51,052 nucleotides of DNA from a virus. The stretch covers positions 1-51,052 of the IMG/VR virus record IMGVR_UViG_3300046683_000394; one strand, given 5' to 3'. Within the stretch, counting starts at the first letter, position 1. Each line of letters opens with the position of its first letter. Shown in pieces: positions 28,195 to 34,566 of the stretch. The notes under the pieces are model-generated. The model was not told the origin of the DNA. It worked only from the letters and a program-made list of their open reading frames with translations, and searched no databases. The position numbers and the translations under genes were made by a program.

Positions 28195-28607
28195 AGCCGT
28201 TCAGCCGCCATCGTCAGCCGCAAGTCGTGTAGGTCGGCGATGTTCGCGCCGTGGGCGTTGAACCGCGAGCCGCAGCTCGGACAGGCCACGTTCATGCTCG
28301 CGCCGCCGCAAGGCCCCGGCATCATCCCGAAATTGCGGCAGTCTGGGCATTGGCCGCGCTGAAGCGCCTGGATCATTTCCAATTGCTCAAGCATCCGCTC
28401 TGTTGCCGCGATCTTGCGAAGCGTGCGGCGGTTCCAAAAGAAAACCGCAATCTGTACCCCGATCAGCCCGCCATTGATCGCGACCAAAACCCATTGGCCC
28501 TGGATGATGCCAAGGTAGCCGAAGAAGATTGACCATGGGATCGCCGCGAGGCACAGCAATTGGGTGCGCCGGATGTTGCGTTTAAGCTTGGTGAAGTCGT
28601 GCGTCAT
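28191..28607 (-). CDS. Two-helix membrane protein with zinc ribbon tail
   Basis: 138 residues from the ATG at 28607 (ATGA overlap with its upstream partner). Two membrane helices lie at about 17-35 and 40-58, then a helix, then two Cys pairs (C87/C90 and C109/C112) of a zinc ribbon. It converges with the late block with overlapping stops. Its site at one prophage end and its separate direction suggest a gene expressed apart from the late genes, perhaps in the lysogen. No family named. Confidence 0.72.
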   Translation of the reverse strand: MTHDFTKLKRNIRRTQLLCLAAIPWSIFFGYLGIIQGQWVLVAINGGLIGVQIAVFFWNRRTLRKIAATERMLEQLEMIQALQRGQCPDCRNFGMMPGPCGGASMNVACPSCGSRFNAHGANIADLHDLRLTMAAERL

Positions 28608-28834
28608 TTCGGTTGCGCCTGCGTAACCCACACGGCGAACTTGCCGCATTGCGGACATGGCAGGTCCCACAAGCCCGGCCGCTGGGGAAAATGCTCGGGT
28701 GGGCAAGCACCGGCAAGGCCGCACGCAAGGCACGCCATCGCCTGAAAATGCGTCACGGCGGAAACCCCGGTGGGCGTCTCGGCGGGCGCGATCTCATCGA
28801 TTAGGCCAAGCACTGTTTCAAGATCGGCGTTCAT
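28604..28834 (-). CDS. Small Cys-rich protein
   Basis: 76 residues, coupled by ATGA to the membrane/zinc gene. Cys pairs in ACLACG and CPQCG suggest a zinc site in the C-terminal half. A palindrome (28833-28845) that loosely fits the repressor operator covers its start codon. The two-gene unit sits next to attP and may be a lysogeny gene pair. Function unknown. Confidence 0.68.
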   Translation of the reverse strand: MNADLETVLGLIDEIAPAETPTGVSAVTHFQAMACLACGLAGACPPEHFPQRPGLWDLPCPQCGKFAVWVTQAQPK

Positions 28835-28881
28835 GCGGGCTGCATCCTAGCGCCGACGCGCGCCGCGCTCAATCGGCGGTA

Positions 28882-28910
28882 TTGGAACCAAATCGGGTTT
28901 GATGTATTAT
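28882..28910 (+). promoter_or_regulatory. Promoter for a candidate small RNA
   Basis: TTGGAA (28882-28887) and TATTAT (28905-28910) are separated by 17 bases; the -10 matches five of six positions of the sigma-70 consensus. It points right into a short non-coding stretch that ends in an intrinsic terminator. Confidence 0.55.
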
Positions 28911-28916
28911 GCGTCC

Positions 28917-28991
28917 TGCGTGCATGAGATTTGCCCCTCGTATCACGCGATTGCCAATTGGCCCGCTGGCGCACACGTCGGCGGGCCTTTT
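28917..28991 (+). ncRNA. Candidate small RNA, about 75 nt
   Basis: A sigma-70-like promoter ends at 28910 and an intrinsic terminator ends at 28991, giving a predicted transcript of about 75 nt. A frame is open across it, but it has no ribosome site and runs on through the terminator, so a non-coding RNA is the simpler reading. It sits between the two leftward genes and attP, so it would lie at one end of the prophage. No RNA family is recognised. Confidence 0.45.
28960..28991 (+). terminator. Intrinsic terminator near attP
   Basis: GGCCCGCTG pairs with CGGCGGGCC (28960-28968 with 28979-28987, one wobble) and is followed by TTTT, then GCTTTT. It acts on the + strand and would end the candidate small RNA or stop read-through across the prophage boundary. 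Confidence 0.75.
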
Positions 28992-29006
28992 GCTTTTGGA
29001 TTTAAG

Positions 29007-29203
29007 CGCCGTTCACCTGAACGGCGGACGAGTCCATTGCTGGGTTTTAGTGTCCATTTCCGGCCGTTCAGAGTCCCAAAAGTCCAATGATTTCCTGACT
29101 ATAGCCACCCTTCACACGGGAGAGGTCATAGGTTCAAACCCTGTCGCGCCCACCAATGAAATCAAAGACTTAGTTAGAAGCGCCGTTCAGGCCCCGCCGT
29201 TCA
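29007..29203. repeat. Arm-type repeats CGCCGTTCA flanking attP
   Basis: CGCCGTTCA occurs at 29007-29015, inverted at 29018-29026, at 29181-29189 and at 29195-29203; a variant GGCCGTTCA is at 29062-29070. Three copies are left and two right of the tRNA-like core. This arrangement is what integrase arm-binding sites look like. The motif occurs twice more at 50508-50528. Confidence 0.55.
29106..29155 (+). other. attP: attP core: 3' half of a tRNA-Val(CAC) gene
   Basis: The sequence contains an anticodon arm (CACCC, loop TTCACAC, GGGAG; one mismatch), a full T-arm (ATAGG, TTCAAAC, CCTGT), an acceptor strand CGCGCCC and the end ACCA. The bases to the left are not tRNA-like, so this is a tRNA 3' half. 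Temperate phages carry such a piece so that integration restores the host tRNA gene. The CAC anticodon indicates tRNA-Val. The integrase gene starts 70 bases away. Confidence 0.82.
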
Positions 29204-29214
29204 AAGTACGGCGG
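29194..29214 (+). other. Hairpin between attP and the integrase gene
   Basis: CCGCCGT-TCAAAGT-ACGGCGG is a perfect 7-bp stem, followed six bases later by CTTTTC on the + strand. It could stop transcription coming from the bacterial side after integration. It overlaps one arm-type repeat. Confidence 0.4.
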
Positions 29215-29224
29215 CCCGCTCTTT

Positions 29225-30193
29225 TCATCCCAACATCGTCGCTGCGGACGCACGCTTGAGATAGTCCGGCCCATGCTTCCCATAGACGCGCTCGACGGTC
29301 TTTTCAGAGTCGCCCAACATGCGCGCAACCTCGGCAATCGGGACGCCAGCTTCGACCATCCAGCTCGCTGCGGTGTGGCGAAGAATATGGGGCGTCACGT
29401 CTTCAAGCTTCGCCTTCGCGCGCGCTGCATTGAAGCCCTTCGTGATCGACGCGACCGGGCGGCCGAAATACTCAATGATATGATCCGAGCAGGCGAGTTC
29501 CTTCGCGATCAGCAGGGCGGGGTAAGCGTCATCGTTAAGCGGGACAACCGCGCGGCGCTTGTTGCCGTGCCCGCGCCCCATGTCGATCAGGCGGCGGTCC
29601 CAATCTATTTGCTTCCATGTCGCCTCAAGGATGGCCCCAGATCGGGCGCATGTATTCAGGGCAAGCAGGATGAACAGGCGGATGTGAGGGACTGTGCAGG
29701 CCGCCAAGAGCCGCCTAGCTTCATCTTTGCTCATCCATCGCTGACGCGGCAGCGGTGTGGGAACCGGGTTGTTGATCTCTGGGCGACTCGGAATGAGCTT
29801 ATGCAGGACGGCATAGCCGAGCGCGGCGCGCAGGACGCCAACCTCACGCAAAACGGTTCCGTCCGACGCCCCGCGTTGCAAGGCATAGCGTTTGATGGCG
29901 GTCGGCGTGAGGCATTCCGGCGTAAGGTTCCCTACGCCACGGATTAGGGCGTCAACGCCATATTTCAGGCCGTCCTGACCGCGCAGCCCTTTGCCGTGAT
30001 CGTCACGGTAAGCCACAAGGATTTTGGCTACGGTTTGGTCGGCGATGGTGGGCTCTTGCGAGCCCGCGATGAATTGCGAAAGGAAGATTTCCGCTTCATC
30101 GCGATTACTCGACCGCGTTGAAATGCGTTGCCGCTCTCGGTGCCCGAAGCGGACGTACCATGTTCCGTTTGAGTGTTGCCAAAGCTTGTGCAT
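29225..30193 (-). CDS. int: Tyrosine site-specific integrase
   Basis: 322 residues. The N-terminus (HSNGTWYVRF) is the usual arm-binding start, a SAM-like core-binding domain follows at about 50-135, and the catalytic domain has R184 (CARSG), K212 (GNKRR), H269 and R272 (HILRHT) and Y304 (RVYGKHG). The third basic position before the Tyr reads LGDSE, so Asp replaces the common His. It catalyses integration at the tRNA-Val site and excision with the neighbouring Xis. It is the last gene of the leftward recombination operon. Confidence 0.95.
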   Translation of the reverse strand: MHKLWQHSNGTWYVRFGHRERQRISTRSSNRDEAEIFLSQFIAGSQEPTIADQTVAKILVAYRDDHGKGLRGQDGLKYGVDALIRGVGNLTPECLTPTAIKRYALQRGASDGTVLREVGVLRAALGYAVLHKLIPSRPEINNPVPTPLPRQRWMSKDEARRLLAACTVPHIRLFILLALNTCARSGAILEATWKQIDWDRRLIDMGRGHGNKRRAVVPLNDDAYPALLIAKELACSDHIIEYFGRPVASITKGFNAARAKAKLEDVTPHILRHTAASWMVEAGVPIAEVARMLGDSEKTVERVYGKHGPDYLKRASAATMLG

Positions 30194-30372
30194 GAGACCT
30201 CGTAGGATAGGACGGCTTCGCGGGTAAGCCGTACAGAGCCGCCAATGTGAACGGCAGGGAGTGTTCCCGATTCTATCAATCTATGCACAGTTTTTGTTGA
30301 TACCTTCCAAAACTTCGCAACCATGGCGATAGTGTTGCGGTCGGAAAGCTCAACTTCCGGTTCATCCGTCAT
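30028..30372 (-). CDS. Excisionase-like helix-turn-helix protein
   Basis: 114 residues from the ATG at 30372, chosen because it overlaps the stop of the tiny upstream frame (ATGA). Residues 12-60 are a MerR/Xis-type winged helix (TIAMVAKFWKVSTKTVHRLI then HIGGSVRLTREAV). The C-terminal 50 residues are basic and overlap the integrase start by 166 bp in another frame. It probably binds attP to direct excision, or regulates int. Confidence 0.75.
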   Translation of the reverse strand: MTDEPEVELSDRNTIAMVAKFWKVSTKTVHRLIESGTLPAVHIGGSVRLTREAVLSYEVSCTSFGNTQTEHGTSASGTESGNAFQRGRVIAMKRKSSFRNSSRARKSPPSPTKP

Positions 30373-30434
30373 CGCGCGCCCGCTTTCGTGCGCGGCCAGC
30401 CATCGGGCCATTGCAGCGGATAAGCGGCGGTCAT
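30369..30434 (-). CDS. 21-residue minigene with YPLQWPDGWPRT motif
   Basis: An ATG that overlaps the previous stop and a TGA that overlaps the next start frame exactly 21 codons. The peptide contains YPLQWPDGWPRT, a motif I recall from the start of longer phage proteins, so this looks like the shortened head of such a protein kept in register. It may now serve only to couple translation from the upstream gene to xis. Confidence 0.5.
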   Translation of the reverse strand: MTAAYPLQWPDGWPRTKAGAR

Positions 30435-30673
30435 TTGTAGTGCTCGGTTCCGTAGCGGCGCGTTGTTCTTACCGCCATTTTCGGGCTTTGGCTTATCGCA
30501 ACCAATTCATAAATACCCATGGCGGCACCGGGATCGTTGTCGGCCATAATTTCCGCTTGGTCTTTCGCCGCTTTGAACGTTGGAAATTTGTCGCCGGTAT
30601 ATACATTGCTGCCGGTGACGATAACGAACTCGCGGGGCATGTTGTTGTTCTGCCGGTCGGTAGCATCGCTCAT
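30431..30673 (-). CDS. Hypothetical protein in the recombination operon
   Basis: 80 residues, ATGA overlaps at both ends. A strand (EFVIVTGSNVYTG) followed by a helix rich in Ala and Asp (FKAAKDQAEIMADND) gives an alpha/beta pattern of a small accessory protein. No family recognised. Confidence 0.7.
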   Translation of the reverse strand: MSDATDRQNNNMPREFVIVTGSNVYTGDKFPTFKAAKDQAEIMADNDPGAAMGIYELVAISQSPKMAVRTTRRYGTEHYK

Positions 30674-31674
30674 GTCGTGGCCCTGTCTGCTTCGCGCGCG
30701 ACGTTTTGCAGGCGGTTCTTTTCGGTGGCGAGCCGGTCTTTATCGTTGGCCGTCAGCCCTTCCCAGAATGACCGCAGTTCTTCGTAGCCCGCGCTGGCGG
30801 CGATCTCGGCGCGCATGAGCAGGTCTTTGCGGTAATTGATGGCGTCGTGGTAGGCGTCAGCTTCTTTAGGCGAAATCGTTTCGCCTGAATTCGGCGGGTT
30901 GACTTTTAAGTCAACTTTTTCGGTTACGACCGTTTTTGTCGTAGCGCCGTGCGCCCACGCTGCGATGGCCTTGCCGGATTCTTCGTTTATGGGCTTGTCG
31001 AGCGGGAACAGTTGCCGATGCTGCGCTTCCAATTTGATCGGGTTCGGATAGCCGGGCTTGTCGCCGATCAGTAAGAAGGATGCCGTCAATTCATAGGGCA
31101 GGTTCTTTTCGCAAACCGGAATCCAGCCGTCCTTGCCGGTGCGCGAGCGCTTCGGGATCACCTGCATCTTGCCGTCTTGACCGCGCACCATTTCGATTTT
31201 TTCTTCGGCGCGGAAACATAGGATCAAATGAGCGCGCACCTGCAACAGCCGGTTCACCAATTTCTTGTGCTCGCCTTTTGGCTTAATCCAGGCGGCGACG
31301 TTGGCCTCTTGCCGCCCGCCCATGCGCGCAAATTCGGCGTCGTGCATGTCCAGCAAGCCGCCCTCGCCCGCATGTTCGTGGCTCATCGAATCCACCACGA
31401 TCACCGGATAGCCTTTGTCATCGGCCGCCTTGATCGAGTCCGCGTAGGCTTCCGGCGAAAACGGGGCGCGCATTTCGTTGTGGTCGAATTTGAACTCATC
31501 GGCGTAATGCAGCGCGCGGCGGTTTTCCGTGTCGATCACGGCAAAGAGCTTGTCCCCGGCGATCCCGGCCGCGAGGCGAAAGGCGCTGTAGGTTTTGCCC
31601 GATCCAGTTCCGCCCGCGAGCCCGATCAGCAGGTTGACGTTTTCGCGCACGGCTCGGCGGAATTCATGCGTCAC
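30670..31674 (-). CDS. RecA-fold ATPase, Sak4-like recombinase candidate
   Basis: 334 residues. Walker A at 20-28 (AGGTGSGKT), Walker B at 91-96 (VIVVDS) followed by MSHE. The RecA-type core covers about residues 14-215; the C-terminal 100 residues are helical and charged. Phages use such short RecA-like ATPases (Sak4 group, AAA_24 type) with an exonuclease for single-strand annealing. The exonuclease gene lies upstream in the same operon, which supports this role. ATGA overlaps on both sides. Confidence 0.8.
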   Translation of the reverse strand: MTHEFRRAVRENVNLLIGLAGGTGSGKTYSAFRLAAGIAGDKLFAVIDTENRRALHYADEFKFDHNEMRAPFSPEAYADSIKAADDKGYPVIVVDSMSHEHAGEGGLLDMHDAEFARMGGRQEANVAAWIKPKGEHKKLVNRLLQVRAHLILCFRAEEKIEMVRGQDGKMQVIPKRSRTGKDGWIPVCEKNLPYELTASFLLIGDKPGYPNPIKLEAQHRQLFPLDKPINEESGKAIAAWAHGATTKTVVTEKVDLKVNPPNSGETISPKEADAYHDAINYRKDLLMRAEIAASAGYEELRSFWEGLTANDKDRLATEKNRLQNVAREADRATT

Positions 31675-31901
31675 GGCAATTTGCGGTCCAGTTTGAATTC
31701 CTCGCCGTCACAGAACAATTGCACGACAATTTCATGGTCCAATTCCCATGCGATCTTGCGCTCGGCAAAATAGCGCTGAAGGACCAAATGCCGGTTGTGC
31801 GACGCAAATACTTCAGTCCCCAGCACGACGATCCGGTAAGCGTGCTCGCCTTCCGGCTGACGCTTGAGCTTCCAAAGCATCCGGTAATCGAGCGTCGTCA
31901 T
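31671..31901 (-). CDS. Hypothetical protein
   Basis: 76 residues between ATGA overlaps. Alternating strands and one helix (YRIVVLGTEVFASHNRHLVL). The composition is like small nucleic-acid-associated proteins, but no motif is clear. Same operon as the ATPase. Confidence 0.65.
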   Translation of the reverse strand: MTTLDYRMLWKLKRQPEGEHAYRIVVLGTEVFASHNRHLVLQRYFAERKIAWELDHEIVVQLFCDGEEFKLDRKLP

Positions 31902-32083
31902 TGCACAGATTCCTTTTCTTCGGCTTCGGCCGCGTCAAAGGCGTCCATGATCGTGCTAACCGCCGTTAGAAAGCCCATACGCCATGCAAAGCGCGGTGAA
32001 GAATCGCCGTTTACATCGGCGGGAACCTCGTCAATGCGGGCGCGGTCGAGAACATCCTTAAGGATCAAGGCGTAATCTTTCAT
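31898..32083 (-). CDS. Hypothetical helical protein
   Basis: 61 residues from the ATG at 32083 (ATGA overlap with the upstream gene). Mainly helix, acidic C-terminal end (DAFDAAEAEEKE). A longer frame extends upstream but lies over other genes. No family. Confidence 0.6.
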   Translation of the reverse strand: MKDYALILKDVLDRARIDEVPADVNGDSSPRFAWRMGFLTAVSTIMDAFDAAEAEEKESVQ

Positions 32084-32292
32084 GCGTGCGCCTTTTCCGT
32101 GGCGAGATAGCGCTTTAGCGATTGGTCGTAGACCATCGCGCCGGGCCGTTCTTCCTGAAAGCGCGCAAGGTCCAGGCTCGCTTGCGGCGACGATATGCCG
32201 AATTTGCGCATGACGTGGACGCGGTTGATGAACCCGAAGACGCGCAAGGTTTCGGCGATCCATTCTTGCCGTTGGTCTTCGGCCCACGCCAT
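32080..32292 (-). CDS. Small helix-turn-helix protein
   Basis: 70 residues. Residues 8-50 (WIAETLRVFGFINRVHVMRKF then SSPQASLDLARFQ) match the winged-helix start found on DeoR/WYL-type regulators, here as a stand-alone domain. A TGATG overlap joins it to the upstream gene. It could regulate its operon or act on host genes. Confidence 0.7.
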   Translation of the reverse strand: MAWAEDQRQEWIAETLRVFGFINRVHVMRKFGISSPQASLDLARFQEERPGAMVYDQSLKRYLATEKAHA

Positions 32293-32606
32293 CAGTCCGT
32301 CCCGCCAGCTTCATAATAGAGGCGGTCAACTTCCCATTGAATTTCCTGTTCGGCCTGCGTGATTTGGGCGCGAGCCCTGTTGATGTAGAGGGCGCGCTTC
32401 CCGTTGGCCTGCGCATCGTGCAAATAGCCAAGCGCGGATTGCAGGCGGATAATCGCGGCGTCGATATGGTTAGGTCTTTTTGCAGCGACCTTGCTGTAAA
32501 TCTCGCCATCGCTAATCGCGGGACACACTTCATCCACGCGCAAAACCACGTTGCCGCACCGCGAGCACATCGTCTTATCGCCAATGTCTACGAACGCATG
32601 GGTCAT
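32292..32606 (-). CDS. Small protein with Cys pair and helical tail
   Basis: 104 residues. CSRCG near residue 14 may start a zinc site, with a further Cys at VCPA. Residues 45-95 are helical. It overlaps the exonuclease gene by ATGA and probably assists in recombination. Family unknown. Confidence 0.68.
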   Translation of the reverse strand: MTHAFVDIGDKTMCSRCGNVVLRVDEVCPAISDGEIYSKVAAKRPNHIDAAIIRLQSALGYLHDAQANGKRALYINRARAQITQAEQEIQWEVDRLYYEAGGTD

Positions 32607-33511
32607 AGTGGGGCCTGTCCTTCTCGCGCCAATCGCAGCGCGTCGTCATGGGCGGCCGAGCGCGAGAGAAATTCCGCCTCGTCCCAAGCGCGCGTTTCGA
32701 GAAAGGACGTGTACGGCGGATATCCCGGCCAGTTATTTTGCTGCATACAGCTTCGCCAAATCTCAATCGCCATCGATACCTTTCGGTCGGCTAGATCGGT
32801 CAGCGACGGGGAAAGCGCGATCACCGATAGAGCGAACGGCGGGTAGTTTTCCTGCACGACAAAGCGGAACTTCGGGTAATCGATGCCGAGCGCGCGAAGC
32901 CCGCGACAATAAAACGACGCCTGCACATCGAAGCCAGCGCCGATTGCGGTCTTCTGCCATAGGATCGGATCGGCCGATGCTGCCGTGGTCTTGTAGTCGG
33001 GATAGAGCCGCCCGGTATTCGGTTTCCAATCCAGCCGCGCCCGGCACCAAACATCGCCTTCCTGCCAAATGATCGTCTGTTCCGGTAAGCCGTGGCCATC
33101 GGCGAAGAAATCGCGGGCCTCATCGTGCAGGTCGAGCTGCGCGTCGGCCGCTTCCACCATCGCCATAGCTTCGGCGTGCCGGTGCTTGAGCATCGGGATT
33201 GCGCCCGCCGCACGCGCCGCGTCGCGCATACCCTTGGCGCGGTTCGTTTTCCAATCGGCCTCATCGATGATGGCGAAATCTTGCGGGTCCTTGAGCATGA
33301 GGCTGTGAGCTGCCGCGCCCAGATCGAATTTCTCGCTAACTTCCTCTTTGTAGGCCGGATTGAGGCGCGGGTGTTCAAACCAAGCGTGCAGCGGTGTGCC
33401 GCCCGGCTGGACAAGTATCTTGGCAATCGACGTGCTCAGTGACGCCACCGGGCACGGATCGGCATGATATTCGTCGGCCGATAGATCGAAGAAACCGGGT
33501 TCCGCGATCAC
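32603..33511 (-). CDS. RecE-like PD-(D/E)XK exonuclease
   Basis: 302 residues from a GTG at 33511 that overlaps the stop of the upstream small membrane gene (GTGA). The frame stays open upstream, but that part is the shadow of the membrane gene. Motifs: GxxxH at 65-69 (GAAAH), D161 (RARLDW) and PDYKTT at 171-176 with the D-x-K catalytic pair. This is the pattern of phage exodeoxyribonuclease VIII/RecB-type nucleases that resect ends for recombination. It probably works with the Sak4-like ATPase. Confidence 0.82.
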   Translation of the reverse strand: MIAEPGFFDLSADEYHADPCPVASLSTSIAKILVQPGGTPLHAWFEHPRLNPAYKEEVSEKFDLGAAAHSLMLKDPQDFAIIDEADWKTNRAKGMRDAARAAGAIPMLKHRHAEAMAMVEAADAQLDLHDEARDFFADGHGLPEQTIIWQEGDVWCRARLDWKPNTGRLYPDYKTTAASADPILWQKTAIGAGFDVQASFYCRGLRALGIDYPKFRFVVQENYPPFALSVIALSPSLTDLADRKVSMAIEIWRSCMQQNNWPGYPPYTSFLETRAWDEAEFLSRSAAHDDALRLAREGQAPL

Positions 33512-33669
33512 GACACGCGGCCCATGATGAACAATATGAAAATGATGAACGCCGAAAACCAAACCAGGAAGCCGCAGACCGTAATCCAAAGCGGCGTGCG
33601 CGGCGGCGGCACGCGCGGCGGTTCGTGGCAATCAAAATCGGGGATCGGATCGTAGGGCGGCGGCTTCAT
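33508..33669 (-). CDS. Single-helix membrane protein
   Basis: 53 residues from the ATG at 33669. The first 27 residues are Pro-rich and soluble (MKPPPYDPIPDFD). Residues 28-49 form one strong membrane helix (TVCGFLVWFSAFIIFILF) and the end is GRVS. Overlaps with both neighbours (ATGA at the start, GTGA at the end) make it a solid small gene. It could affect the membrane during induction; role unknown. Confidence 0.7.
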   Translation of the reverse strand: MKPPPYDPIPDFDCHEPPRVPPPRTPLWITVCGFLVWFSAFIIFILFIMGRVS

Positions 33670-33854
33670 GGCTGCGCACCGGCCATCGCCGTTTGAATAC
33701 CGCCCGCCACTTGCCGCGCGCCGCGCAGCGCGCCGCCCGATTCAATCTCGCGCAATTTGGCGGCAATCAGAGCGCGCCGGTTATCGTCGCCCTGGACCAT
33801 CGACAATAAAATCAGCAGTTCGTCGGCGTCCTTTTCGGCCCAATCGCTGTCCAT
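33666..33854 (-). CDS. First gene of the leftward recombination operon
   Basis: 62 residues from the ATG at 33854, which has a GGGAG ribosome site; an ATG at 33869 would add five residues. Helical and acidic N-terminal half, Ala/Gly-rich end. It is just downstream of a repressor-type operator (33915-33927) joined to a TTGACA, so it is probably the first product made when repression lifts. Family unknown. Confidence 0.65.
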   Translation of the reverse strand: MDSDWAEKDADELLILLSMVQGDDNRRALIAAKLREIESGGALRGARQVAGGIQTAMAGAQP

Positions 33855-33909
33855 TTTGGGGTCTCCCATCGGTGGGGGGAGAATATGCGTAAGGTATCTG
33901 GCGCATAAT

Positions 33910-33927
33910 TGTCAATGCAAAATGCAC
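33910..33927 (-). promoter_or_regulatory. Operator fused to -35 of the leftward operon
   Basis: On the - strand GTGCATTTTGCAT (33927-33915) runs into TTGACA (33915-33910), sharing one T. The palindrome matches the operators between repressor and cro. No good -10 is visible at 16-18 bases (TTACGC or TACGCA are the best), so promoter strength is uncertain. The site would let the repressor shut off exonuclease, ATPase, Xis and Int. Confidence 0.65.
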
Positions 33928-33952
33928 AGCGGCGCTGTGAGAAATTACGCCG

Positions 33953-34234
33953 TTATTGCTTCGGGCCTTTCGGGATCAGCCCTTGCGGCGGAACAACCTC
34001 GCGCTGTGCCCGCGCCGCCTTCTTGACGGTTTCCCATGCTTCGTTACTGAGGTTGACAATATCCTCAACGAGCGCTTTCCGCAGACCCATGTCCTGCGTG
34101 AACACATTCAGATTGCCGCAGGAAAGGCACATTGAAATATCGCCCGGCGTCGCGCTATCGCGGTGCCCAAGCGGGCTCGCGGCGTCGCAGAAATAGCCGC
34201 AATGCGGACACAGCGCCGGGCGAATATCAGGCAC
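33953..34234 (-). CDS. Small zinc-ribbon protein of the immunity operon
   Basis: 93 residues from a GTG at 34234 directly after the upstream stop; a TTG at 34264 would add ten residues. Cys pairs CPHC and CLSC (about 25 residues apart) suggest a zinc ribbon, followed by a helical, basic end. It is the last gene of the repressor operon and may modulate repression. No family name. Confidence 0.62.
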   Translation of the reverse strand: MPDIRPALCPHCGYFCDAASPLGHRDSATPGDISMCLSCGNLNVFTQDMGLRKALVEDIVNLSNEAWETVKKAARAQREVVPPQGLIPKGPKQ

Positions 34235-34235
34235 G

Positions 34236-34562
34236 TCAAGCGGTCTTCTTTTTGCCCTCGCCAATCGGGATCACCTTGGCGCGCGGCGTGTGGAAATCCT
34301 TGAAGCGCGGGCGCAGCACGTCGCCAGTGCTCGGGTTCGTCCATTGCTGGAAATATCCGCAAGCCGCCATCGCATAGGCCATGCCCAAGGCTTGAGGTTT
34401 ACGCGTCTTGCCTTTGTCCCACATGCGCAGCGTGTGAGCGGTCGGCCCGCCCATGTCGTGTATCTGTTCTTCGCTCACGCCGCTCTTGCGCAGCGCCTCG
34501 CGGTAAAGATCAATGCTCGGGTCTTTGTCTAGGAAGCGATAGCCTGTCAGTTCCTTCGACAC
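34236..34562 (-). CDS. Predicted DNA-binding protein of the immunity operon
   Basis: 108 residues. Residues 15-60 (DLYREALRKSGVSEEQIHDM then HTLRMWDKGKTRKPQ) fit a helix-turn-helix followed by a basic loop, a pattern common in small phage immunity proteins. The C-terminal part is basic. It lies between the repressor-side genes and the leftward operon promoter. Confidence 0.68.
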   Translation of the reverse strand: MSKELTGYRFLDKDPSIDLYREALRKSGVSEEQIHDMGGPTAHTLRMWDKGKTRKPQALGMAYAMAACGYFQQWTNPSTGDVLRPRFKDFHTPRAKVIPIGEGKKKTA

Positions 34563-34566
34563 TGTT

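Noticed and set aside
28833-28845. ATGCGGGCTGCAT palindrome at a start codon
   Set aside because: Matches only the outer ATGC/GCAT, is not joined to a -35, and about one such match is expected by chance in 51 kb.
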